Shown: positions 34,104 through 47,000 of the stretch, in pieces
Position numbering within the stretch: the stretch's first letter is position 1
Layout of the letters: the number at the start of each line of letters is the position of its first letter
Assembly: GCA_944989445.1 (NCBI GenBank)
Contig: CALYLW010000331.1
Coordinates: 202,379 to 266,378, forward strand
Source: Ampullaceana balthica
Taxonomy: Eukaryota > Mollusca > Gastropoda > Lymnaeidae
Direction: 5' to 3'
DNA length: 64,000 bases
Notes under the pieces: model-generated
What the model saw: only the letters and a program-made list of their open reading frames with translations
What the model was told of the DNA's origin: nothing
The model's database searches: none
Position numbers and translations under genes: made by a program

Positions 34104-34462
34104 TTCAAATAGTTGAACCAGTTACACATAATGAGCAAACATTGTCAATGCTACTCAGAGATGTAAATGTATATTCAAATAGTTGAACCAGTTACACATA
34201 ATGAGCAAACATTGTCAATGCTACTCAGAGATGTAAATGTATATTCAAATAGTTGAACAACAGTTACACATAATGAGCAAACATTGTCAATGCTACTCAG
34301 AGATGTAAATGTATATTCAAATAGTTGAACCACAGTTACACATAATGAGCAAACATTGTCAATGCTACTCAGAGATGTAAATGTATATTCAAATAGTTGA
34401 ACCACAGTTGCACATAATGAGCAAACACTGTCAATGCTACTCAGAGATGTAAAAGTATATTC
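34104..34462. repeat. tandem array, five copies of 70-72 bp
   Basis: Unit starts at 34104, 34174, 34244, 34316, 34388 and stops near 34460; each begins TTCAAATAGTTGAAC and includes AATGAGCAAACATTGTC. Spacing is 70, 70, 72, 72, 72. It lies about 450 bases beyond the myosin stop codon, probably in its 3' UTR. The long minus-strand open frame here follows from repeat units of 72 bp and is not evidence of coding. Confidence 0.9.
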
Positions 34463-34913
34463 AACTGTTAAAAAAAAAGTAAACCAACCCAGAAAACACA
34501 TACTAAAATCATGTCAAATATGTTTACAAAATGTTTGTTTTATGGACATGTGATTCCTCTTATCAATAATGAGCAATTTGTTTTGTAATTAAAATATCCT
34601 CCCTGATAATGACAAAAATCAAGTAAAACTATGGGTAAGAAGAAATTAAATTTCTGCTTCTAAGATGTCTTAGAAAAACATACACAGTTACTTAAAACTA
34701 AAGATGCTTCAATGACAAATTCTAATCATCCACAAATGTAAATGCATGTCCTGTTTACAGTCAACACCAACAACAAAATTTCTTGCCTTTCTTTAGTCTT
34801 CAAAGAAACTTGTATAACATTCATCATGGCCTCACATATGTTTATACAAAGCAAAAAAAGTGAATCCAATGAATCATCTAATATACAAATTTCTTTTTCT
34901 TTGGTAAGATATC

Positions 34914-35073
34914 TTATGATGTTGGCCAAAATAGTGCAAGTCCATCACCTTCTTTCTTGAAAACAGTGCCACCATTAGCCGCCGTCTCTTTAACTACAAC
35001 TGTACGAGGCTTGTGTCCCAGCATGCAGTTTAAACTTTTTGTGATGTTCACTTTCAGGTCTCTCTTTAATATT
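34914..35073 (-). CDS. MYO1D: MYO1D exon 23 (C-terminus, stop)
   Basis: Residues 952-1004, [20 protein letters not shown] to ALFWPTS, then TAA. Only this frame and the AAG acceptor join exon 22 and align with the vertebrate tail end. Confidence 0.9.
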
Positions 35074-38000
35074 CTTTAGGTTCATAAGAGAAAAAAAAAT
35101 TTATGGTAAAAAATAAAAAAAAACATTAAAAATTCTATAAAATTTCAATTTGACAAATTAAAGAGGAAAAAAAATGTTTTTTTTAAGCAAATGAGAAATA
35201 TTCATGTGATTTCATACATTAAGTGGGAAAACTCAGTTAAATACTTTATTTACAAATGCCATAGATAAAATTAAAAAACTTGTTACCAAAAACTTAACTC
35301 AACTTCTAACCCAAAAATAATATTGAAGAAAACACAAGAACATCAAATTTGATAAAGTAAATTTACCTCAATATAAGCTTAATTATTGTAGAGCATCATT
35401 TAGTCACCAAATTTAATGCATTTTGTCAAATTTTATAAATAATTTTTAAACTTTATACTGTTGGACCAATTTAATTCAAAGTGTTAAAGAAATCGGATTG
35501 TTTATAACCCCAACTAAATAGAGAAAAACTCCATGAATGCCATGGATTGGTTTTAAAATGATTTATTTTTAAAAATATGTCATCTACATTTAATTGGTTT
35601 TAATTAATATATTTATCTGCTTTAATAGTTTTTTGTACTTTATTACAAAGTAACTGTTGTTTAATTTCTCAAAATTCAAACTAAAATATATTCCTTCACT
35701 ACTTAAGATCCAACAACAAAAAACAAATCTACTCTTAAAATAATATTCTAAACATAATTGTAAAGCACCCAGAGTGGTGCAGGAGATCATCTAGGGATAA
35801 ATCGCTTTAGATGGTGAACATTATTATGCATAAAATATGTTTGTCCTATTAGCCTGGGCACTGTGGCACAAAGGTTAAAAATCTCTTGTAAAGATAATGC
35901 ATGGCAGATATTCTACAAGCCTTACTTGTGCATGTGGGAGGTCAACACCCCCACCAGTTCACCGACTCTCTCCTCATGGGTAGGATTTTCTAAACACAAA
36001 ACCAGATCATTGCCCCCACTGAGGTGGATTATGACCAGCTGGTCTTTCCCTGGTGTTACACTTAAACCAGTTACCTGCGATAGAAAACATTTTTTTTTAA
36101 AGCTTTGCCTCATTTAATTACAATTATGTAATTTTACAAAAATTTTACATGATTATTCTCCAGCATTGCATATAAAGTAAACTGGATAAAATAATAAACA
36201 TTACCCCATGCAAAAAAATTAAGAAGGATAGCAAGTAATAAATTATACTTCTTTATACTAAATTTATAGTACTTGATACTGATGATATTCAAGACAGTAT
36301 CAATGGAAAAAGTGCACGGCTAAATCTTATCTCTTTATAATATACAAGTGGAATAAACTTACTTCCGTGAGAAGGTTTCCCTTCGTCATAGGTTTAAACT
36401 TTTTCTTTATATCCAGCTTGTAAATCAACTTATCAGTGATCACAATTCCTCTTTCTGCTGTCTTGTTGAATTTGTTAGCCTTGATATAGATATATTTGAG
36501 CAAATTTAAGTTTATTCTTTACAATAAGAGAATTAATGTGACAAAATGATAGAAAATTATATTTTAAAAATTATGAATCCATGCGTGTAACTTTTATTCC
36601 TAAGAAGGAAAAACTAGATTCATTGTTCAAATTGTCTATGAAGAAATTATAAAAAATGAAGTAACCTTTTTGACATGAGATGAAAATAAAATTTTGGTGT
36701 AACCATCTCTGGTCTTCAAATTGTTCATCTGGGACACAAAATCTGAAGTATTGCTGTTGTCTTTAGACTGAAAAGAAAAACAAAGATAGAAATATAAATA
36801 AATAATCCATTAGCAAGCCTTAAAGACAAAGTCAAGAAAATTACATGAAATTTGTTTAGTTTATTTGAGTTTAAAAACCTTAAGTTTATTTCATATTTAT
36901 ATATAGACATAAAATCTTCATAATCTAACAAGATTTACAAAGTGATTGCAGTCAAGTTTCCTATTGAACAATTATATCTATTATTTTCCCCGATTTCTTA
37001 GTTGGGCAAGACTGCTTTGTAAACAAAGGTTAGTTGTTTAGTATTAGTATTTTAAATAATTTTCATTGTGTTCTTTAACTCTTTTTAATATTGATTGACA
37101 CTTGATTTTTTAGTGTCTTATCATGTAATTGCTGGGTGTATTTTTACATTATAAAATTTTAGGCCAGCTATTAGGATACTGTGGACAAAAATGATTAAAT
37201 TTTTAAAACAAAATTTATATGCTTTCATGGAGTAAATAAATTCTTTCAAATAATACTTTGCGCAGATATCAATTCTTTCAAAAAAGAAAATGAGCCAATA
37301 GCCCTTTCACTAAGTATTTATCAAATTAATACCTGTTTAAGTAAGATGATTAAAACTGCAAGATATTTTTAGGCCCTCCACTAAAGTCAAAATTTCTTTT
37401 ACTTGCTTTAAATGTAAATATTTATCTTTCATCTAAGCGATATTTCACTGGACATGAAAAATTCTTACTGAAGCCAGGTAATTTCCCTCCCAGTTGCGTT
37501 TTACACCCCAGTCGGCACGCTTGCCAACCAGGACATCTCCTGCCATCACTTTCAGTCTCATCAATGGCCTGTCATTGACATGGATCTTGGACAGTATCAT
37601 GAATGCTCGCCACCTGATGATAAGGAGTTGATGATTATTATTATTTCTTACTTTGTTCTGACCTAATTAAATAAATAAGTAATATGTTTAGAAGACAGTA
37701 GTTAGAAATGAATAAAATTGTCCAGAAATCATTCCATAGCATTTTTGAGTCTTGTGGTTGTATTACACTATGTCCAGATGGATGGCTCAATTGTATCTTA
37801 CACACTGTCACTATGAATAAACATACGACTGGCATTCACTGAAGTCAAAGTAAGTTTCATCTCTTTAATCACAACATGTACAATGTTATATGTAAAGTAT
37901 GTATATGCATATGTAATCTGATTACATAACTGAACACTTGACACTACAGCCTCACTTAGTCTGTCTATATTACAAGTGAAACATAACATAGCACTCTTTC

Positions 38001-41000
38001 ACTTCCTAGTGCTATCTCAACTAGCCCCTACGCCACCAACCCATTTCACTCCACACACATACACACAGTGATCACATTTCATCAACATTTGACAAGTGAT
38101 TCTCATACCTTTACAAGCATGGAAATATTTCATCTTTTTTTTATTTTACCTAGCATGAGCTCTCTTTAGGAGCTCCACTGTGGACTTCAATGAGTTTGGT
38201 GGCTTAGGCCACTGTACACATAAACCATAGTCTTTCATTTTTTTAGCATTGCGGAATCTTTCTAAGCAAGCAAGTGCATAAGATCGTAGTTTGTATCTCT
38301 TGTAATGATGCATGATCAAATATACAGCTCTGACGCGTTTAACTCTCTTTCTGGCCAAAGCCCCACGGGTGTTCTGTAATGAAAAGAAATTCACAAATGT
38401 TATAATTTCATATAGAAATAGTTAATTAAATTGTTAATAGTTGTTTGTTTTATAAAAATTCTAGACTTTAAAAAAATTTAAGAAATAGAATTTATTTGAT
38501 TACAGGCATTTTCCAGGGGAAGTTAGGGGGGAGGGGAGTGTAAATAAAAAACAAAATACTTATTCTTTTTCTAAGTGAATCAAAGAAATTTTTATTGTTA
38601 ATGAAGACTGGTGTCAATAAAAACTCAAGCCATTGGATAGTAAAGATTTAATTAATAAATTTACTGTAAGGACATACCTTCTGTAAAAAGACAACTATGC
38701 TGGGTATTTTTGCTCCTCTTGATTGTTCTAAAGCAAAAAGAGTTTGTGGTGATCTAATAAATATCTTGGACTTGCCATACTTGACATCTGAAGAAAAGCC
38801 CTGAGAATCAATAATGGCTTTACAGCCATCAATGTCTTGGCCATGAAAGTTGGGCCATGTCTTGGTACAGATCATCTTATATCTTGGAGGAGAATGTAAA
38901 GAGAAATAGCAGTATTTTTCTGAGAATCTTGGGAAAAAATTACTTCTTCCCTTTTTCATCTTTGCCATTAGAATAATTTCTAATTCCTTTAAATAAAAAT
39001 AAATTGTTCCTTTTCCTTACTCCTTCACTGCAAATAGTGAATGAGTTTTAGAAAGAGTTAAATATTTGTATGGGTTGAATGGAAACGTTACGCTACAATA
39101 TGTGTATTCAACTACTTCAATAAACTCTTTAATGAAATGGTGTTCAGCTCTTGGCTCATAGTTCACTCTCAGTGTTGCTCTAATAAATTCAGCTAATTTG
39201 TCATCACTTAAGTAATGAGCACTGTCATAAGATTATATGGTTACCATTGAAAATATAATCTACCTCCTGAGAAATCTGTTATATGCCATCCTGAATGCAA
39301 AACCAGCCCTCCGTACTCTGACATTCTCCAACAGACCCAAGTACATGACCTGGTGGCGTGATCTTGTTTCATCGAAAAGCAATGGTGATTTGACCTCATT
39401 AGGTTTGATGCATCGTACATAGAAGGGGACCTGTGATATATTATCAATGGTTGAAAATATATCAATTATAACAAGATTGTAACTTTCAGAACTCATGTTT
39501 AAAAAAAAATATAAATATGGCAAAAGCAAATGTCGAATTCCAATATAGAGAGTTACCCTTAAAAATATGAATGGCAAGAAATAATATTTTTTAATGTGTG
39601 CTGCACCCACCTTGCTAGCAAGATTCTCTACCAATGCAATCATTGAGTTTTTAAAAGATGTTCCAGCTGTAATAGGCCTTTTTGTTGTCTGAAAGAGTAT
39701 GGTTGGATTTAGGCCAAAAAAAATAAAGCTGGAGCTTTCCATAACCATGCATAGCAACACATTAGTATTTCAGTGGTTGAGTCGGCCTAAGAAAAAAAGC
39801 ATTCAATCCGGATTTTTTTTCATCAATAAACAAAAATTGGAACCCTGTATTCACGCCTGGCTCCTGTTAAAGCGATTCCATTAGAGATGAATAAGAGCGA
39901 TACTTTTCCTCTAATCTGGGATTATAGAGCATGAATGAAATACGTTATATCGTCACTTCACAATGAATTTTATCATTTAAAAATGTACAGTTGAACAATA
40001 TGGCTGAATTTTTTAGTAAGGTCGCGGACTTATGCTGTAACCGTGGAGTGACATAACACAAATTAAAGCCTCCCAAAATTGTAAAATTACTAATGTGTCA
40101 ATACCAACAGTACCAATCAATTTTTAAAACCAATTATCTAAGCAAGGAGATATTTCTTAATTCAAGAGTTACAGGTAACATTTTAAATAAATTATAACTA
40201 AAAAAACATGCATTTTATTAGATCAACTCAAGTCAATTATAATAGAGCTAGGTTTTACATTATACTTTCAATCGTTTTATTTACATATTTCAAAAAATTT
40301 AGGGAAGATTGTTAGTTGTTCAGGTCCTATGATCCAAATAGGTATTAATTTTTAAAAAAATTAATTTCATAACACATTAAAAAGTTTTTAAAATATAATA
40401 ATTTGACCAACCTCTGTGACACTTTGGGCACCTTCTGGCCACATTCCCTTGATAACACTGTTAAAACTGTTAATAAAAAATAAATTTCAATAGAAGGAAC
40501 AATTCAGACTTGTCACCTAAGGTAGTGCTAATAATAATAATGATACAAAAGTATTCCAAAATATATTACAAAATCCTGTGAATATAAGAATCCCCAACCT
40601 TACAGCCCAAATTTTATTTAAAAAATGAATGTGGTGCTTAATGGCTAATTGAAATGATTTGAGTGCACCTGTTGAATAAAAGCCTTTTGAAGTCCATGAA
40701 GAGAGTGTCTTTATTCTTATCAATGAATCCAACAACACTGTATGTAACATCACCGGCATAATGCTTAATTCTGAAATCACGATGGTGCTCTAGAGTTTTA
40801 TCTGCAGGCTCAAGCTAAACAAAAAATAAAAGAGAACAAAAATCCAAAATATAAATGTTAAGATACAAAAGGTTTGCAATTGATATGAGGATAAATGCGT
40901 TTCATTTCCAAGGAATATATCAATAAAAATCTTAATTACCTGGCGGCAAGTAAATCGTTCATTTTTTCCAAGCTTTTTTGCCATCGCCTCCAAGTACATC

Positions 41001-44000
41001 TGTAATCAAGTATTGTATTTATATATAAATTTAATCATTATGATATATATACAATTTTTTAAATGACAATTAATATTTTACATTATGTTTATTCATGATT
41101 TACCAGTAAGATATACCTTAATATGTACTGTATTGAGGTAAGAAAAAAGTTACCAATAATCATAAATTACAGGTCATTCTGGAATTATAAACATTGACCA
41201 TCAATGTTGCAAATTGATTACTTGATAATACAGTGGAACCTCCCATAACGAGCATAATTCTTTAAAGAGTCTTACTGGTTAAGCGAAATACTCTTTAAAC
41301 AAAACAATTTTTCCCATACAAATCAATGTAAAATACGATAATACATTCCATGCTGAAAAAAAACAACTAATTTTTCAAAAAATTTTATTAACATTTATTC
41401 AAATAAAATTACTTATGAATTGTTAAAGAGTGTAACAACTTGGAATACAATTTATATTTGAAACAAAAATCCTAAATAAAAATATGAATATTAATATTTT
41501 TTAACTTCTAGTTTTATCTTGTCTAAAGACATTTGTTTTTGATGACGCTTCAACATTTGATGAAAATGTGTCGTAACCGTTTCAAAGTTATTCTGGACAC
41601 TGGATGCCTTTGATGCATCCATCTCCTTAATTTTCTTTTGTTCTTGAGAATAGTGCAGATCGTTGATGTTGGCTGACTGTAACTGCGTGCTAGATTAGCC
41701 ACGCTCACACCTTATTCTCACTTTTCAATGATTTTACGGTTTCATTTCAACAGTTATTTTTTCTCTATTATGATTGACTTCTTTTGGTTTTTTTTCTTTG
41801 AAGACATTTTAGCACAGGTTATTACACTTTGCACATACCAAAATTACGCACTACTGTCTGAATTTGAAATTTGTAAAAATGGATGATCACACACGAAGCT
41901 CTTTTTTTTTGGCTTGTTATGCGAATTACTTGTTATGAGAGATGCTCGTTATGAGAGGTTCCACTGTAACTTATTAATGATTAAATATCTTATGACATAG
42001 AATGTAACCCAAAAATTGCTAAGTTTAATTAGCAAAATAAAATATTTACTAAACAAGTTATTTCAAACTAACCTCATCTGTTATTTTCCCAACATTTAGG
42101 CAAGCCTCATCTAAAATGGCAAAAATGCCGTGATGTGGAACTTCCACAAGATCACAAATGACTTTGTTATTGAAATAATCCACCTATTAAAAGAATTAAA
42201 TGAATAACAAATCAGAAAATTATATTTTACAGAAAGATTAGCACCATAAAAGATGTTATTTCATCCTTGCAATTTTAAATTGAATGTAAGGTAAAGGTTT
42301 TCTATTCACAATCATTATTAAAATCATGTGACCAAAAGGGATAGTCCACGATCGATTCAGTGATGTAAATGTTTTAATGTTATTATTTATTATATTTATT
42401 GCTATAAAGGGTGTTCATTTTGTCTAGTAATTTTGGTGGGAAGATTATCCGTAACTCTTTAGGTGATGTGTTTTATTGTCTCATTTGGATGTTTGCAATT
42501 TTATGTGGCTGCCAATTAGTTAAAGTGTATATGACCAATGTTCTCTTTAAGCTGTGCGGCTGCACAGCCGCGCAGGTATCTGACAGATGCCGCGAAGCAG
42601 TTTAGACTTACCGCACAGCAAATTTGGTAAAATACTGGAAAAAAAAGGATGCCGTGCAACTTTGCACACGAGTTTTTTTTTACTTTGCACACAGACCAAC
42701 GAACCTTAGAGGGAACATTGTATATGACCCGTGCCAGGGAGGATATTATCATTTGTTCTCGTCTTTGAAGGCAAGTTGATTTTTTAGGGTCTAGGAATTG
42801 ACAACTCTGAATCATCTTGAACTTAGAGCTTTTAATTTTGCCATAAAATTAACGCATTGTCCTTCAGCTCAATAGAAGACTTAAATCCCAGAAACCCTAG
42901 AATATAATGTATATAAAACTAGTGCCTCCTGTGCTGTAAGATTACACAAATCAAATGTGATCATATGTAAACTATATATATTTAATATGAAAAGTTAAAA
43001 ATAATAATTTACATGCTGCCATTGGATGCCTTCTCTCATGTACTCCTCTTGTTCTTGTTTAAGCACTAGTTCTATGAAAAGCTGTTGGAGTTTTTCATTA
43101 CAGTAGTTGATGCAGAATTGTTCAAAACTGTAATGAGACAAACAAGGCAATGGGAATTGAAAAGTTTGCTCTTCTTAAATAAGAAACTGATAAATAACTA
43201 GCCTTTCAGCGCAACAAGCAAAAATATATGATTGACATTATTCAAGAAGAGTTATCAAACAAAAATTTAACTGGTTTTTACTTGATATGAGATTTTATGT
43301 TTTATATATAAAATATTTTATGGGTTAGATGTTAAAAAAAGTTTAAAGAATATTATAAAATGAGATTACAAAACAAAAGCATTTCTTAATGATAAAAAAG
43401 GACCTGTTGTTATCAAAGATCTCAAAGCCATAGATATCAAGTACTCCTATAACTGTGTTCTTTCCCACGGTCCTCCCATGCTGTTTAGGGTCAATGGCGT
43501 CATTGATGCGACCAACAATCCAAGTAAATAATCTGTCATACAAGGCCTAAAACAAACACATTAGGTTTATAGAACTAAATAAAGACAGTAGTTATTTAAC
43601 TTTCTGGCGTATTAAACAGAGACATGGAATTATCAATGTTAATTTAATCAGTCTACTGGTAAGATGCATAATGGGGAATACGAAATTTGAGATGAAAAAC
43701 TAATAACAAAAACGAGAGGGAGTCAAAATTCTTCTTTATAAAATACAAGTACATAAAAGTACAAATATAATATAAGTATAAGATGCCAATAAATTTTTAA
43801 CTGGAGGCATGTATAATTATAATACAGATCAAATCCATAATTTGATTTTTTTTTAAAAATAAAAATACCTTTGCAAATGCTTTTCTGGCGTAATGTGCTT
43901 CTGGTACATTTAAATGCTTATCCACAACATTTCCACCTGCTGCTATGACTCTGGAACAGAGAGCCTTCTCCAGGTTGTCTTTTGTGACTCCCAGTAACGA

Positions 44001-47000
44001 GCTGACTATGGTAGGTTCTTCCTGGTTGCTTATCTCAGACTGGTCCTCTCCAGCAAATTCTATGTTGCCCTGATTAAGAACATTGACTTTAAAAAATCTA
44101 ACAACAAACCTTTCACATATTTTATCAAGTGGATTTTGATAAAGAAGAAACAAATAATTTAATTTTACACGGCTTATAACTGAACCACAATTTTAATTTA
44201 TCTTAGCAATAAATGTAAAACTGATGTTAAGTACCAGGTGCAATACTGCTGCCACAATTTTCCATGAAGTTGAGATTTCTTCGGGAGAAAAACCTGTGGC
44301 TTTCATGGCATCCATAACTCCGCGAAAGTCTTGTTTGTCATTTATAGATGCCACCTGGACAAAAAACAAGAATTGAGAAATAAAAATTTAAGTTAAAAAC
44401 ATAATACTTAGGTTTACAGTAGCTTCTTAAAATCTTAAATGCCTTTTGAATAGTGTTTAAAGTATTATTTTTTTAAAATTTAATGTCTCGTCTCACCCTT
44501 GGATCTCCTCCCTGATTGACGAAGTTGTATTTTTTGGGATCTCTGGTCAGCTTGAATTCACTCAGCATCCCATCTGGTGCTCCACTTAGCAGCTGCGGAA
44601 GAGAAATATTCTCAAAAATAAGTTTTAAATTCAATAGACAAAGGGAACTATGGACAGAACACTCAATAAGACATGAAAGGCAAGCAAATCATGTTAACAA
44701 AATAGAGGATTTAATGGTTTGCATAATTCAACAGTGATGCAATGCCTAATGAGTAATGACACAAACCTGATAAAAGGAATGGAAATTTCTTTCCCCATCC
44801 TGCTGGTAAACAACTCTGCTCTGTAAAAAAAAATATAATAAAGTAAAATATAACTAATTTTTCTGGAATTTTTTTCAAATATGGCAATTGACTTGTTTGA
44901 CATTGATGGCTATTACATGTACTTATATGTGGAAATCTGATTTTAACAAAAGAAAATACTAAAATAGAATCCTATGTCACCTTTTCCAGAAGGTAATTGC
45001 TAATGTGACCTCCAATAGGATCTCCCTTGAAATCAAAGTTGATATCCATGTACTTGCCAAAACGACTTGAATTGTCATTACGATTTGTCTTTGCATTGCC
45101 AAAAGCTTCCAGGATATTGTTGGATTTGATCAGAACATCTTTCACCCTGAGAATGACACAAAAAGTTAGGAACATATTAGCTCAAATATTTCACCAAAAA
45201 GAATGAATCATACTCATACTATTCAATACATATTTAATGAGATTTTGATTTCATCACACATGCTGATCATATTAATGTTCAAAGAGAGTCAAGTCTAGTC
45301 AAGACCTGGTTGTGCTTTTATTTTTACATAGATATTCAATTTTAAATGTAATATTAGATTTGAGAAGTTCAAAATCTTTATTGGTTTACTTGCTTCTTAG
45401 CATTATTTTATTTAAATACCTTTCTACTTCTTTCTGTCCACTGATATTGGTGACTGCAGCAATGTATCGCATAATAATCTTGGAGGCTTCTGTCTTTCCT
45501 GAGCCACTTTCACCTGAGGCAAAAAACATTAAATTTTATGATGTGCTTCACTAAGTACATATATGCATATGCCATATGGTCATTATATATAGTGCTTTCT
45601 AAGACATGTTAGATAATGAGATCAAGGCTCCCTAATGATGATGTTGAAATTTTCATTCAATTAGTTGCATAATTTTAAAAGTTACATTTTAATTTAATAT
45701 CTGGTTGGTGGGTGGAAGACAACCACACAAAAATGCTGAATAGTAATTGTGTTATTTCAATAGGTGGAGGGAGGATGGAAAACCCAAGTGAAGAGTAATT
45801 GTGTTATTTCAATGGGTGGAGGGAAGAGCTGAAGGAAGACAGCAAGTGAAGAGTATGTGTGGTATTTCAATGGGTGGAGGGAAGAGCTGGAGGAAGACAC
45901 CAAGTGAAGAGTATGTGTGGTATTTCTTTGGGTGGAGGGAAGAGCTGGAGGAAGACACCAGGTGAAGAGTATGTGTGGTATTTCTTTGGGTGGAGGGAAG
46001 AGCTGGAGGAAGACAGCAAGTGAAGAGTATGTGTGGTATTTCAATGGGTGGAGGGAAGAGCTGGAGGAAGACACCAAGTGAAGAGTAATTGTGGTATTTC
46101 TTTGGGTGGAGGGAAGAGCTGGAGGAAGACACCAAGTGAAGAGTAATTGTGGTATTTCTTTGGGTGGAGGGAAGAGCTGGAGGAAGACACCAAGTGAAGA
46201 GTAATTGTGGTATATCTTAAACCTGATAGGGACACACCCAATCATGAATGATTGCTTTGTCATTAATCCATAAAAACGCCACACGTCACAAAATGGAAAC
46301 AATTATTAGACATCATCACACAAAAGGAATTTGTGACACACACCCCTCACTTTTCCATTTTAAACATTGGTTGTAAACTACTAATATAGAATATTCACCC
46401 ACCAACCAAGCTCCCACCATTCATCGACATTTTTCAAGCCCGCATATTTTGACATCTTCCTCGGTATGTTGTCATTAACGTTGGTGTGACTTGTGGATGT
46501 TCTATGATAAAGTTTGGGGCTAGTTCGGAATGTCGTAAAACAAGTCAACAAGTGGATTGGCCCCACCAAAGTGACCTCATGACCAGCGCTTAACCTTAGT
46601 GGAAGCCTCGAACCCAAGTCATCTCTTGTGTGTACACGGCACGTACTCTTGTGTACATTCACCGTTCTTGTACTGCGTAAGAAAAACAGAGGCGACCTGT
46701 CTGTCCGTGGCTAATGGATGACTTCTACCAAAGCAAGTCGTCAGGTTTGTTCTACCTCAGATGAACATTGCGTATACCGTATTCATTTTCGTGTATACCA
46801 GAAAGACCGTCGTAATAAAACAGTTTACGAGTTTAAAACCGGTAGTAATTATTAAACACACCACTTTAAACATGAGTCATGATTTACTAGGGCGGATTTC
46901 ATGAGTTGGTAATTTCATAAACACATCCCTTTTGTTTGATTACATTCCCCTACCCAATTTCTGTTGACATCATTCAAGTGATGAATTTCTCTCGCCCTCT

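Noticed and set aside
34104..34462. Repeat array resembling CRISPR
   Set aside because: Units are direct tandem copies with no unique spacers, in animal DNA.
34175..34501. 108-codon frame repeating EYTFTSLSSID
   Set aside because: Produced by a 70-72 bp tandem array; the 70-bp units break the frame and it lies past the myosin stop.
45757..46302. 181-codon minus-strand frame of repeated [16 protein letters not shown] units
   Set aside because: It is the 58-bp minisatellite read through; other frames are open too, and no splice or start signal supports it.
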